Shown here: positions 1 to 8,540 of the stretch, in pieces
Layout of the letters: each line of letters begins with the position of its first letter
Position numbering within the stretch: the first letter of the stretch is position 1
Assembly: GCF_000243235.1 (NCBI RefSeq)
Contig: NZ_JH594606.1
Coordinates: forward strand, 247,995 to 302,559
Length of the DNA: 54,565 nt
Direction of reading: 5' to 3'
DNA from: Gillisia limnaea DSM 15749
GTDB taxonomy: Bacteria; Bacteroidota; Bacteroidia; Flavobacteriales; Flavobacteriaceae
Program-made: the position numbers and the translations under genes
The notes under the pieces: model-generated
What the model was told of the DNA's origin: nothing
The model's input: only the letters and a program-made list of their open reading frames with translations
The model's database searches: none

Positions 1-1
1 A

Positions 2-394
2 AAAGGTGCCACAATATCTGCTGCTATGGGCGGATGCCAGGCGGAAATTGGGGTTTCTTCTGCTATGGCCGCAGGAGCACTTACCGAAGCTATGGGCGGA
101 ACACCGGAGCAGGTGCTTATGGCTAGTGAAATCGCAATGGAACATCACCTGGGATTAACCTGTGACCCTATTGCAGGTTTGGTACAAATTCCATGTATAG
201 AACGAAATGCGATGGGAGCGATCAAGGCGATCAACGCCGCAGAGATCGCTATGGAAAGTGACGCTTCCAAGGCCAAAGTGCCATTGGACAAAGTGATTGC
301 TACTATGTGGGATACTGCAAAGGATATGAATTCAAAATACAAGGAAACTTCTGAAGGTGGATTGGCTGTAAAGGTTAGTTTAAGCGACTGTTAA
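2..394 (+). CDS. sdaA: L-serine dehydratase (L-serine ammonia-lyase), C-terminal part, cut by window edge
   Basis: This is the last 130 residues of an iron-sulfur L-serine ammonia-lyase, which converts serine to pyruvate and ammonia in the cytoplasm. The open frame continues to the left edge, so the gene starts outside the window. The motifs [15 protein letters not shown] and IPCIERN supply three conserved cysteines, which in this family ligate the catalytic 4Fe-4S cluster. The C-terminus ([14 protein letters not shown]) ends at the usual family position, with a cysteine as the last residue. In the characterised Legionella enzyme the C-terminal Cys occupies the active site as a cluster ligand, and the same may apply here (family knowledge). 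The next gene lies 133 bases downstream on the same strand and is probably independent. Confidence 0.93.
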   Translation, partial: KGATISAAMGGCQAEIGVSSAMAAGALTEAMGGTPEQVLMASEIAMEHHLGLTCDPIAGLVQIPCIERNAMGAIKAINAAEIAMESDASKAKVPLDKVIATMWDTAKDMNSKYKETSEGGLAVKVSLSDC

Positions 395-527
395 AACTAT
401 TTCTATTTAAATTCTGGTAAAAAATGAATTCCTGATTGGTGACACAGGGAAACTTCTTCCTTGATTTTTCTGGGAACAAATTGTTTGCTGAATTCTATAT
501 GTATAAATTCAATCTAAATTTAAATAA

Positions 528-1211
528 TTGACAATTTCAGTAAATCCAGATTGGGAGAAAATAAAAAACCTCTTTCGAAATTTCGGGTGGATGATTGCGT
601 CCTATTTTGTTTTTTTCTTATTACTGGGAATTATCCATGCAGTTTTTCCTGAATTTGATCTCGAGCAATATCAGCAATCAAACTTAAATGAACTTCTAGA
701 GAAGAGTCCCTGGAAATTCATATTTCTCGCTGTAATTCTTGCACCTATAATAGAAGAAGGAATGTTTCGCACCTTAATTCAACCTTCTCAAAACGAATTG
801 CTGTTTTTTCTTACTATTTGGATTCTTGTGCTGGTAACCGCATTTATTCCCCTGGATGTTTTCTGGGCTGTCAAATATGTTTTTTTGATCCTTTTAGCCA
901 TCCTCTCTTTTTTATTTCTGAAAGAATTTATCCCATTACACTGGCAGCAACGATTATGTGAATTTCTGGGTCGGTATTATATTGCAGTTTGGCTCACAAC
1001 CGCTGTTATCTTCGGAATGGTCCATGTTTTCAATTATGTGGAAGGTTTTCAACTGGACTTTGTATTATTCCTCCTGGTCATACCACGAATTATCGCCGGC
1101 TTCTTCTTCGGAAAGATAAAGATCGAGAACAATGGCCTTTTTTGGCCAATCCTGATGCACGCCATGAATAACGGAACCGTGGTTCTATTCCTGCTCCCCA
1201 GGCTTCTTTAA
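528..1211 (+). CDS. CPBP-family intramembrane metalloprotease (TTG start)
   Basis: This is a 227-residue integral membrane protein with several hydrophobic helices (about 22-40, 65-75, 92-132, 150-170, 177-195, 205-225). It has the three CPBP/Abi signature motifs: EEGMFR (Glu76-Glu77, Arg81), FGMVH (His166) and HAMNN (His211, Asn214). In CAAX-prenyl-protease-like families these residues form the metal-dependent active site inside the membrane. The frame opens with TTG at 528. The first in-frame ATG (591) would remove the first 21 residues but leave all catalytic motifs, so the start is uncertain. The substrate cannot be told; in bacteria the family includes self-immunity and protein-processing proteases. 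It is convergent with the next gene, and the weak dyad between them (GAAACA...TGTTTC near 1211-1255) could be a terminator. Confidence 0.8.
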   Translation: MTISVNPDWEKIKNLFRNFGWMIASYFVFFLLLGIIHAVFPEFDLEQYQQSNLNELLEKSPWKFIFLAVILAPIIEEGMFRTLIQPSQNELLFFLTIWILVLVTAFIPLDVFWAVKYVFLILLAILSFLFLKEFIPLHWQQRLCEFLGRYYIAVWLTTAVIFGMVHVFNYVEGFQLDFVLFLLVIPRIIAGFFFGKIKIENNGLFWPILMHAMNNGTVVLFLLPRLL

Positions 1212-1343
1212 GAAACACAGTACTTTCTATAATATTCTGTTTCTGCTTTTATTGAAATTGAGCATTCTAAGAATTCAAGAAGATTTGGAAAATTATTCTA
1301 CTATATATACTTCAAAAACAACAGATCAAGCCTTATGAAAAAA

Positions 1344-1829
1344 TCAGTTTTTAATACGAAACTGAATGCTGCTGTCGCAATCTTCCTTGCTTCGGGTATC
1401 CACTATATAAATTATTTTCCAGCTGTCTTCTTCTTTGAATAATTGAAATGAATTCACCCCGCAATGACTTAATTCTCCGTTCACAAAAAATGAATAAGTC
1501 GTTATCACGTTAGCCAATGGCCCGTTAACCTTTATTTCAAAAGAATGAAGCTTTTCTTCAAATTTGGTGGTTTCAGGAATAGAACTAATAGCTTTTATAA
1601 AATCTGAATAGGTATCGGTCGTTAAATTTACATTGCCTTCCTCATCTTCAGCAATAGATTGCATAGTGATAGATGGGTGAGCTAATTCCCTTAAAGCAAT
1701 GGAATCCTGATCATGAAAGGCAACAAAAAAAGATTCCACCGTTTTTTTTGCTGCTGTTTCTTCCGGAGTTTCCTGTGCATCTGCTGAAAACCCGGTGATT
1801 ATAACCAATAGACAAACTAAAATCTTCAT
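1344..1829 (-). CDS. Small secreted protein with NTF2-like (SnoaL/DUF4440-type) fold
   Basis: The protein has about 161 residues from the preferred start at 1829, which gives a clean signal peptide (MKILVCLLVIITGFSADAQ) likely cut after the Ala-Asp-Ala region. An upstream ATG at 1853 would add eight polar residues before it and is less likely. The mature part begins with a helix (TAAKKTVESFFVAFHDQDS) and continues with strands ending in DSWKIIYIVDTR. This is the pattern of NTF2-like cone-fold proteins, which bind small ligands or act as enzymes. No catalytic assignment is possible. It is divergent from panB, and the panB promoter overlaps its start region. Export to the periplasm is inferred from the signal peptide; the fold call rests on pattern only. 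Confidence 0.68.
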   Translation of the reverse strand: MKILVCLLVIITGFSADAQETPEETAAKKTVESFFVAFHDQDSIALRELAHPSITMQSIAEDEEGNVNLTTDTYSDFIKAISSIPETTKFEEKLHSFEIKVNGPLANVITTYSFFVNGELSHCGVNSFQLFKEEDSWKIIYIVDTRSKEDCDSSIQFRIKN

Positions 1830-1840
1830 ATCTCGCAGGT

Positions 1841-1871
1841 TTGAATGTAGCATACTAATTTAGTACTTTTA
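1841..1871 (+). promoter_or_regulatory. Candidate Bacteroidota promoter of panB
   Basis: A TTG (1841-1843) is separated by exactly 20 bases from TACTTTTA (1864-1871), seven of eight matching the TAnnTTTG -7 element of Bacteroidota sigma factors. Transcription would begin near 1875, leaving a leader of about 17 bases before the panB ATG. The same 20-base spacing occurs at the two small-RNA promoters at 31.5 and 33.0 kb. Confidence 0.55.
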
Positions 1872-1891
1872 CTCCACAAAAAACACATCCA

Positions 1892-2710
1892 ATGTCAGTT
1901 GCCAAAAAACAATACAAACGCATTACCACCAAAACTTTAGTGGAAATGAAAAAGAATGGTGAAAAAATTGCCATGTTAACCGCCTATGATTATACCATGG
2001 CGCAAATTGTTGACGGGGCAGGCATCGATGTTATTCTCGTTGGAGATTCCGCAAGTAATGTTATGGCTGGACATGAAACCACGCTTCCAATTACCCTGGA
2101 CCAGATGATCTATCACGCGGCAAGCGTGGTAAGGGGAATTCACAGGTCTTTAGTGGTCGTGGATTTGCCCTTCGGAAGTTACCAAAGTGACCCCAAAGAA
2201 GCCTTGAGATCTGCGATTAGGATCATGAAAGAAAGCGGCGGTCATGCGGTTAAACTTGAAGGAGGGAAAGAAGTAAAAGAATCGATAAAAAGAATACTAA
2301 ATGCCGGGATTCCTGTAATGGGGCATTTGGGACTTACTCCACAGTCTATTTATAAGTTCGGGACTTATACCGTGCGCGCAAAAGAAGACGAAGAAGCTGA
2401 AAAATTAAAATCGGATGCTTTAATGCTGGAGCGTTTGGGCTGTTTTGCAATGGTACTGGAGAAGGTGCCGGCTAAACTTGCTCGCGAAGTGGCAGAAAGT
2501 GTTAGTATTCCTGTAATAGGGATTGGTGCCGGAAACGGAGTAGACGGCCAGGTTTTGGTATTACACGATATGATAGGGATGAACCACGAATTCAATCCGC
2601 GGTTTTTAAGAAGATACCTGGATATGCACGCCCAAATGACCAATGCTTTTCAACAATACAAGGAAGATGTGAAATCCGGTAATTTTCCCAATGAGGAAGA
2701 ACAGTATTAA
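1892..2710 (+). CDS. panB: 3-methyl-2-oxobutanoate hydroxymethyltransferase
   Basis: This enzyme transfers a hydroxymethyl group from 5,10-methylenetetrahydrofolate to 2-oxoisovalerate, giving ketopantoate, the first committed step of pantothenate and coenzyme A synthesis in the cytoplasm. Its 272 residues match the family length. Recognisable blocks are [15 protein letters not shown] (metal and substrate region), [37 protein letters not shown] and [18 protein letters not shown]. The metal-binding Asp of VGDS and the Asp of VVVDLPF are present. The ATG at 1892 follows an A-rich leader. Its substrate is also the valine precursor made by the ilv operon in this window, so the location fits a branched-chain/pantothenate neighbourhood, although it has its own promoter. 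Confidence 0.96.
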   Translation: MSVAKKQYKRITTKTLVEMKKNGEKIAMLTAYDYTMAQIVDGAGIDVILVGDSASNVMAGHETTLPITLDQMIYHAASVVRGIHRSLVVVDLPFGSYQSDPKEALRSAIRIMKESGGHAVKLEGGKEVKESIKRILNAGIPVMGHLGLTPQSIYKFGTYTVRAKEDEEAEKLKSDALMLERLGCFAMVLEKVPAKLAREVAESVSIPVIGIGAGNGVDGQVLVLHDMIGMNHEFNPRFLRRYLDMHAQMTNAFQQYKEDVKSGNFPNEEEQY

Positions 2711-2814
2711 AAACACCTTGAAGTTAAGAGCGTTCGCTTTAAAAAACTTCCGTTAAAAGAAATGTTCCCGCTGCCCTTTCTGCTTTCTTTTTCAGAATAA
2801 TAAATACGTACGAT

Positions 2815-3513
2815 TTGAAACCCGATAAAATAATTTCCACTCCTCAAAATCTTCAGATCCTCTATGAGGACAATCACATAATTGTAATCAACAAGAGGCC
2901 CGGAGATATTGTGCAGGGGGATAAAACCGGGGATACGCCTTTAAGTGAAGTTGTTAAGGAATATATTAGGTTTAAGTACGATAAACCGGGAAATGTCTAT
3001 CTTGGGGTCGTTCACAGGTTAGACAGGCCTACCAGTGGAATCGTTTTGTTTTCCAAAACCTCTAAGGCCTTACCCCGCTTAAACAAACTTTTTAAAGACA
3101 AGGAAGCAAAAAAAACCTATTGGGCTGTTGTGAAAAATGCACCGCCGCAGGCAGAAGGAACTTTGGTTCATTTCCTAAAGCGCAACCCCAAGCAAAACAA
3201 ATCCATCGCCCATATCAAGGAAGTTCCGGAAAGCAAAAAAGCCATCCTTGAATATAGGATCCTTAAAAAGCTGGACAATTACTATTTGCTGGAAATTGAT
3301 TTGCAAACCGGAAGGCATCATCAAATAAGAAGTCAACTATCATCAATAGGCAGTCCTATAAAAGGAGATTTAAAATATGGTTTTGATCGCAGCAATAAGG
3401 ATGCAGGTATTCATTTACATGCCCGTAAACTTTCCTTCATACATCCGGTGAAAAAAGAGCTGATAGAAATTATCGCTTCCCCACCAAGGGAACCTATCTG
3501 GGATGCATGTTGA
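2815..3513 (+). CDS. RluA-family RNA pseudouridine synthase (TTG start)
   Basis: This 232-residue pseudouridine synthase isomerises a uridine in rRNA or tRNA. The RluA signature HRLDRPTSGIVLFSKTSKA places the catalytic aspartate at Asp70. The C-terminal QTGRHHQIRSQL block and the LHARKLSFIHP segment are also characteristic. There is no N-terminal S4 RNA-binding domain, so it belongs to the short single-domain group; the target base cannot be read from sequence. The frame starts with TTG at 2815 and no in-frame ATG precedes the conserved LQILYEDNHIIVINK core, so a TTG start is likely. It lies 104 bases after panB and may share its transcript. It is convergent with the next gene, with only 24 bases between them. 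Confidence 0.9.
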   Translation: MKPDKIISTPQNLQILYEDNHIIVINKRPGDIVQGDKTGDTPLSEVVKEYIRFKYDKPGNVYLGVVHRLDRPTSGIVLFSKTSKALPRLNKLFKDKEAKKTYWAVVKNAPPQAEGTLVHFLKRNPKQNKSIAHIKEVPESKKAILEYRILKKLDNYYLLEIDLQTGRHHQIRSQLSSIGSPIKGDLKYGFDRSNKDAGIHLHARKLSFIHPVKKELIEIIASPPREPIWDAC

Positions 3514-3537
3514 TTTCCTTAAAAAAAGTTATATTCA

Positions 3538-5082
3538 TTATCTGCTCAACACTTTATATTTACTTTCAATAACATCTGCGATTGGGTGTTCTTCAATTTT
3601 ACTCTCCAGCCAGGATATGATATCCAGATACAAAAATGCCCTTCGCTCAAAAGGATGATCTTCATATTGTTTTAGAGTTGCGTGTAGCTTTCTAAATTCA
3701 TCTTTTATGTCCAGCGGAGAAATTTCAGGAAGATTTCGCAAGAATTTAATCATTTCTTTTTGCACCTCATGGAGATCATTCATGCGTATCAAAAATTTGT
3801 AGGTGGATTTAATCAAATGTTCTAAATGATAATCCAAACCTGCTTCATAATGTGCAACAAGATTAAGTATTCGTGAAAAACACATAAGGTCTTCCCGCAT
3901 TTCCAGGGTGTTATTATTGATGATCTTACCTAAAAATTCGATGCATTTCTTGTTGTTTCCATCGCCAAAATACAAACTGGCAATTTTATAATAAAACACC
4001 ATGATATGGTGCGCATCAATCCGGGTTTCAAATTTTTTGATCCTTTTTAAGATTTTTTCCACTAGTATTTCGCCTCCGGAAAATTCCCCTTTCATAAACC
4101 TTAAATTCAGTTTATTGGAATAAAGATATATAAAGGACAAAGCGGCCGTATTATCATCATCCGGGATTTTGGGATCCTTTAGAGTGGTTTCAAGATCGAC
4201 CAGCACTTTTTCAAAAACCTTTACATGATTCAAATAAAAAAGGGATTCCAGCAAATAATGATTTCCTTTTAAATAAAGTATTGGGTGAATCCTTATTAAA
4301 TGAGGGTTTTCATTAAAAAGTTCTATCCATTTCTTGGAATAGCGATAACACGCCAGAAAATCCTGGCTGATAAAATTAAACCACAAATGAGATTTGTACA
4401 ACCATAATTTCTCCCGAAATCCTAATCTACTGAATTCAAAATCAGGCATTTTATCCTGAAAATAGTTCTTGATTTCCATCGCTTCCTTCTCCGTGCGTGC
4501 ATAACCGCGTTTCAGGTATATGCCGTAAAGACCCAGAGATAAATTGGATAATTTATTGGCAATCACATTTAGATAAATAAGATCTTCGGTTTCACGGATC
4601 AAAGTTTCAGCACGGTTTTGAATACTTCGGGTAATATATTGGGATTCAATGATCTTTTCCCATTCCAGGATCTCATACAAAGCACTTTTTTCCTCATAAT
4701 GCAAAGCTGTGGCCTTGACCTTGTCAAGTAACTTTAAACTTTGCTTATACAAGCCTTTTCGGTATAAAATTGAGGCAAAATCCAACTGCTCTCTTATAAA
4801 AACAGGAATACTTTGATGCGCCGGATTCAAACGCAGACTTATTAAAATTTGCTTATAAAGATGTGCTTTTATGTTGGAAAGTTGCTGTTTACTAATCTTG
4901 GTATTTGCCAAAATAACCTTCTCATCATATTTCTTCTCCCGGGCCATCACCTTAAATAAATTAAGGAATTTACTGTCTGAATTCACTCCAATTCTTCCAA
5001 CATACAGAGAAAACTGTCTTTTTTCAGAAGGGGAAAGCGATTTGATTAAAGTAAATAAGTTATCTGTTTGTTCATTGGTCAT
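3538..5082 (-). CDS. Unrecognised 514-residue helical (TPR-like) protein divergent from leuA
   Basis: I do not recognise a named family. The protein has no signal peptide or membrane segment and is predicted almost entirely helical and charged. Repeating helical pairs with Tyr/Leu/Ala positions (for example LYRKGLYKQSLKLLDKVKA, YLKGNHYLLESLFYLNHVK and KIASLYFGDGNNKKCIEFLG) suggest a solenoid of degenerate TPR-type repeats. The N-terminal 90 residues (SLSPSEKRQFSLYVG, QQLSNIKAHLYKQIL) look like a separate small helical domain. I infer a cytoplasmic scaffold or regulatory protein. It is read away from leuA and shares a 146-base upstream region that contains a tandem direct repeat, so the two genes may be co-regulated. 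Function is unknown. Confidence 0.75.
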   Translation of the reverse strand: MTNEQTDNLFTLIKSLSPSEKRQFSLYVGRIGVNSDSKFLNLFKVMAREKKYDEKVILANTKISKQQLSNIKAHLYKQILISLRLNPAHQSIPVFIREQLDFASILYRKGLYKQSLKLLDKVKATALHYEEKSALYEILEWEKIIESQYITRSIQNRAETLIRETEDLIYLNVIANKLSNLSLGLYGIYLKRGYARTEKEAMEIKNYFQDKMPDFEFSRLGFREKLWLYKSHLWFNFISQDFLACYRYSKKWIELFNENPHLIRIHPILYLKGNHYLLESLFYLNHVKVFEKVLVDLETTLKDPKIPDDDNTAALSFIYLYSNKLNLRFMKGEFSGGEILVEKILKRIKKFETRIDAHHIMVFYYKIASLYFGDGNNKKCIEFLGKIINNNTLEMREDLMCFSRILNLVAHYEAGLDYHLEHLIKSTYKFLIRMNDLHEVQKEMIKFLRNLPEISPLDIKDEFRKLHATLKQYEDHPFERRAFLYLDIISWLESKIEEHPIADVIESKYKVLSR

Positions 5083-5131
5083 TGTAACAAATTTTTGTGT
5101 AATTAACTGATTAACAGAACTATAAAAACCT

Positions 5132-5201
5132 TAATCTTAGGTCAATTGTCGTAATCTTAATCAATTATCGATTTTAGAAAGGAAGTAATCCAATACTTTA
5201 G
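5132..5201 (+). promoter_or_regulatory. Tandem direct-repeat operator and -7 element upstream of leuA
   Basis: Two near-identical units of 19-20 bases lie head to tail: TAATCTTAGGTCAATTGTCG (5132-5151) and TAATCTTAATCAATTATCG (5152-5170). A period of 20 bases places them on the same face of the helix, as expected for a tandemly binding regulator. TACTTTAG at 5194-5201 matches the TAnnTTTG -7 element except at one position, but no TTG lies at the -33 distance. This suggests an activator-dependent leuA promoter. The regulator is not identified. Confidence 0.45.
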
Positions 5202-5228
5202 TTAAAGATAAAACAAAATTAAACTGTT

Positions 5229-6401
5229 ATGGGCACTGAAAAAGTAGAAATTTTTGACACTACCTTACGAGATGGAGAACAGGTTCCGGGATGTAAATTA
5301 AATACTTCACAGAAGTTAAAAATAGCTGCGCGCCTTGATGAACTGGGCGTAGATGTAATAGAAGCCGGATTTCCAATTTCCAGCCCCGGAGATTTTAAAT
5401 CTGTTTTTGAAATTTCCAAACTGGTGAAAAATGCCACTGTTTGCGGACTTACACGGGCGGTAAGAAAAGATATTGAAATAGCGGCTGAAGCCCTGAAGTT
5501 TGCAAAAAAACCAAGAATACATACTGGAATTGGAACTTCTCCTACTCACATAAAATATAAATTTAATGCTACCGAGGATCAAATAATCGAACGAGCTTTT
5601 GATGCGGTTGCCTATGCAAAAACTTTCGTGGAAGACGTCGAGTTTTATGCTGAAGACGCCGGAAGAACCAGAAATGAATATTTGGCAAAAGTATGCACAG
5701 CTGCAGTAAAGGCAGGAGCTACAGTGCTTAATATTCCGGATACTACAGGATATTGTCTTCCCGAAGAATACGGCCAGAAGATCAAATATTTGAAGGAAAA
5801 CGTTCAGGGCATAGAAAATGTACGGATTTCCTGTCACTGCCACAACGACCTGGGAATGGCTACTGCAAACGCCATTGCCGGAGTAATGAATGGGGCAAGG
5901 CAAATTGAATGTACCATTAATGGAGTGGGAGAACGTGCAGGGAATACTTCTCTGGAAGAAGTGGTTATGATCTTACGACAACATCCCGGGTTGAATTTAC
6001 ATACAGATATAAATCCTAAATTCCTTTTCGACACCAGTAATATGGTTGCATCCGAAATGGGGATTTTTGTACAGCCTAATAAAGCCATCGTTGGAACAAA
6101 TGCTTTTGCGCATAGTTCCGGAATACATCAGGATGGGATCATTAAAAACAGGGAAACTTACGAAATAATAAATCCGCTGGATGTGGGGGTTACAGAATCG
6201 GCTATTGTACTTACAGCAAGAAGCGGAAGAGCAGCATTGGCTTACAGAGCAAAAAAAATGGGGTATGAATTGACGAAACTTGAGCTGGATAGTGTATATA
6301 CCGAATTTTTAAATTTTGCCGATAAACGCAAAGAAGTAGGAGATCTGGACATTCATACCATTATGGAGATCACCAGAAAAAATCACAGAATATTTGCATA
6401 A
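5229..6401 (+). CDS. leuA: 2-isopropylmalate synthase, short form without regulatory domain
   Basis: The enzyme condenses acetyl-CoA with 2-oxoisovalerate to give 2-isopropylmalate, the first step of leucine synthesis. The catalytic TIM barrel is complete: [15 protein letters not shown] at residues 6-20 (catalytic Arg and metal Asp), [28 protein letters not shown] (metal-binding His pair) and the HSSGIHQDG block of the second subdomain. At 390 residues it is about 110-150 residues shorter than LeuA of Escherichia coli or Mycobacterium. It ends where the C-terminal leucine-binding regulatory domain would begin, so classical feedback inhibition by leucine is unlikely. The HMGL family also contains homocitrate and citramalate synthases of this length, but the leuCDB genes directly downstream favour 2-isopropylmalate. 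It is the first gene of the leu operon. Confidence 0.9.
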   Translation: MGTEKVEIFDTTLRDGEQVPGCKLNTSQKLKIAARLDELGVDVIEAGFPISSPGDFKSVFEISKLVKNATVCGLTRAVRKDIEIAAEALKFAKKPRIHTGIGTSPTHIKYKFNATEDQIIERAFDAVAYAKTFVEDVEFYAEDAGRTRNEYLAKVCTAAVKAGATVLNIPDTTGYCLPEEYGQKIKYLKENVQGIENVRISCHCHNDLGMATANAIAGVMNGARQIECTINGVGERAGNTSLEEVVMILRQHPGLNLHTDINPKFLFDTSNMVASEMGIFVQPNKAIVGTNAFAHSSGIHQDGIIKNRETYEIINPLDVGVTESAIVLTARSGRAALAYRAKKMGYELTKLELDSVYTEFLNFADKRKEVGDLDIHTIMEITRKNHRIFA

Positions 6402-6407
6402 TTATAT

Positions 6408-6486
6408 ATGAAATGAGTATAACGGGTATTCGAATCAAACACCGATGAAGATATACGAATTACATAAACCCAATAAAAAACAATAG
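6408..6486 (+). repeat. Intercistronic repeat, family 2, copy between leuA and leuC
   Basis: This element fills most of the 95-base spacer. The stretch from ATGAAATGAG through CGGGTATT, CAAACACCGATGAAGATAT and GAATT recurs on the minus strand before pxpA (35559-35685), and so does the A-rich tail AATAAAAAACAATA. The copy here lacks the GC-rich hairpin that the pxpA copy has between GAATT and the tail. A short frame (MSITGIRIKHR, 6413-6448) is open but not conserved as a peptide in the other copy. It is likely a regulatory or selfish intergenic element. Confidence 0.6.
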
Positions 6487-6496
6487 AGGTCTATAT

Positions 6497-7879
6497 ATGA
6501 AAAAAACACTTTTCGATAAAATATGGGATGCCCATGTGGTGGAAACTATTCCTAATGGGCCTAATGTCTTATATATAGACAAACACCTAATCCATGAAGT
6601 TACGAGTCCGCAGGCTTTTAACGAGCTTAAGGAGCGCGATATACCCGTTTTTAGGCCGGATCAAATAGTTGCTACAGCAGATCATAATACACCAACCATA
6701 GATCAGCATTTACCGGTAAAAGAATTATTATCCAGAAACCAATTAAGGGAGTTATCCAGGAACTGCGAAGAAAACAACATCACTTTATACGGCCTGGGAC
6801 ACCCTTATAATGGGATTGTCCATGTGATAGCCCCCGAACTGGGAATTACCCAGCCGGGAATGACCATAGTTTGCGGAGACAGCCACACCTCTACCCACGG
6901 TGCTTTTGGAACCATTGCATTTGGAATTGGTACAAGTCAGGTAGCTCAGGTATTTGCCAGCCAGTGTTTACTTTTGGAGAAACCTAAAAAACTCAGGATC
7001 AACCTTAACGGAAAATTAAAAAAGGGAGTGCTTCCAAAAGATGTGATCCTTTATATAATAAGCAAGCTTGGAACAAATTCAGGAACAGGATATTTCTGCG
7101 AATATGCCGGAAATGTTTTTGAGGAGATGTCTATGGAAGGCAGGATGACCGTGTGCAATATGAGTATTGAAATGGGGGCCCGTGGAGGTTTGATAGCCCC
7201 GGATGAAACAACTTTTGAATATATAAAAGGTCGGAAATTTGCACCAAAAGAAACGGAATTTAAAAAAATGAAGGCCTATTGGAAAACCTTAAATACAGAT
7301 ACCGACGCGGTTTTTGATAAGGAATATAGCCTGGAAGCTGAAGATATTGAACCTATGATCACCTATGGTACCAATCCCGGAATGGGGATAAAATTAACCG
7401 GAAAAATTCCTGTAAATCTTGGAAAAAGCGATTTAAAATCCCTGGAGTATATGGATTTTAAGGAAGGGGAATCCCTGATAAATAAAACCATCAATTACAT
7501 TTTTATTGGAAGTTGTACCAATTCCAGAATTGAGGATTTTAGAATAGTGGCAGCCTATATCAAAGGAAAGAAAAAAGCCGAAAATGTAAATGCACTAATA
7601 GTTCCCGGCTCCCAACAGGTCGCAGCTCAATTGCGGGACGAGGGATTGGTTCAGGTTTTTGAAGAAGCAGGGTTCACGCTAAGGCAACCGGGTTGCTCGG
7701 CTTGTCTTGCTATGAATGATGATAAGATCCCGGAAGGCGAATATTGCGTTTCAACAAGTAACCGGAATTTTGAAGGAAGACAGGGACAAGGTTCCAGAAC
7801 AATTCTAGCGAGTCCGCTTACGGCGGCAGCAACGGCAATTGCCGGAAAAATAACCGATTTCACAAAACACCTGAATTAA
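6497..7879 (+). CDS. leuC: 3-isopropylmalate dehydratase, large subunit
   Basis: The 460-residue aconitase-type subunit, with LeuD, isomerises 2-isopropylmalate to 3-isopropylmalate. The three cysteines that bind the 4Fe-4S cluster are present: Cys340 in GSCTNSR, and Cys400 and Cys403 in [10 protein letters not shown]. The N-terminal ATADHNTPT and [21 protein letters not shown] blocks are typical of LeuC. Length is normal for the bacterial LeuC subfamily. The ATG follows an A-rich tract at the end of the intercistronic repeat, with no Shine-Dalgarno, as usual for Bacteroidota. leuD starts 1 base after its stop codon, so the two subunits are translationally linked. Confidence 0.97.
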   Translation: MKKTLFDKIWDAHVVETIPNGPNVLYIDKHLIHEVTSPQAFNELKERDIPVFRPDQIVATADHNTPTIDQHLPVKELLSRNQLRELSRNCEENNITLYGLGHPYNGIVHVIAPELGITQPGMTIVCGDSHTSTHGAFGTIAFGIGTSQVAQVFASQCLLLEKPKKLRINLNGKLKKGVLPKDVILYIISKLGTNSGTGYFCEYAGNVFEEMSMEGRMTVCNMSIEMGARGGLIAPDETTFEYIKGRKFAPKETEFKKMKAYWKTLNTDTDAVFDKEYSLEAEDIEPMITYGTNPGMGIKLTGKIPVNLGKSDLKSLEYMDFKEGESLINKTINYIFIGSCTNSRIEDFRIVAAYIKGKKKAENVNALIVPGSQQVAAQLRDEGLVQVFEEAGFTLRQPGCSACLAMNDDKIPEGEYCVSTSNRNFEGRQGQGSRTILASPLTAAATAIAGKITDFTKHLN

Positions 7880-7880
7880 G

Positions 7881-8504
7881 ATGGAAAAATTTATCACCCT
7901 AAAAGATACCGCAATTCCATTGGTAATAGAAAATATTGATACCGATCAAATTATACCTGCCCGCTTTTTAAAATCTACCGATAAAGAAGGGTTTGGAGAG
8001 AATTTATTCCGGGATTGGCGATTTGACAAAAACGGAAACCCCAATGAGGAGTTCAGCCTAAACGATAAAAAATATACAGGATCAATTTTGGTAGCTGGAG
8101 ACAATTTTGGTTGTGGATCCAGCCGGGAACATGCTGCCTGGGCATTGAAGGCCTTCGGATTTAAGGTAATTGTTTCGAGCTATTTTGCCGACATTTTTAA
8201 AGGAAATGCGCTTAACAACGGACTACTGCCGGTTCAGGTTAGCAAGGAATTTTTGGATTCACTCTTCCAAAGCATACTAGAAAACCCTAAAAGTGAGCTT
8301 AGTATCGATCTCGGGAATCAAAAAATTGAAATTCCGGGTAAAAATCTTTCAGAAAAATTTGAAATAGATCCGTATAAAAAAACCTGCATGATCAATGGAT
8401 ATGATGATATTGATTTCCTGATTAGCAGAAAGAAAGCGATTAAAAATTTTGAAGAAAAGCAGCTGGAATTTTTAAAAGAACATTCAGAAGAAAATTTTGT
8501 TTAA
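7881..8504 (+). CDS. leuD: 3-isopropylmalate dehydratase, small subunit
   Basis: This is the 207-residue swivelling domain partner of LeuC. The motifs [14 protein letters not shown] near the N-terminus and [20 protein letters not shown], the substrate-loop Ser-Arg-Glu-His segment, identify it. The length agrees with LeuD proteins of about 200 residues. It follows leuC by one base and is followed by leuB after 36 A-rich bases. A short C-terminal extension rich in Lys/Glu ([21 protein letters not shown]) looks like an extra helix. Confidence 0.96.
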   Translation: MEKFITLKDTAIPLVIENIDTDQIIPARFLKSTDKEGFGENLFRDWRFDKNGNPNEEFSLNDKKYTGSILVAGDNFGCGSSREHAAWALKAFGFKVIVSSYFADIFKGNALNNGLLPVQVSKEFLDSLFQSILENPKSELSIDLGNQKIEIPGKNLSEKFEIDPYKKTCMINGYDDIDFLISRKKAIKNFEEKQLEFLKEHSEENFV

Positions 8505-8540
8505 AAAAATTGATGTAGCCCTAAGAAATAATAAAAAGAG

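Noticed and set aside
5316-5903. 195-codon minus-strand frame inside leuA
   Set aside because: It lies wholly opposite a well-supported conserved gene and has shadow-like composition.
6413-6448. Short peptide MSITGIRIKHR between leuA and leuC
   Set aside because: The corresponding frame is not kept in the second copy of the element before pxpA, so a conserved peptide is not supported.
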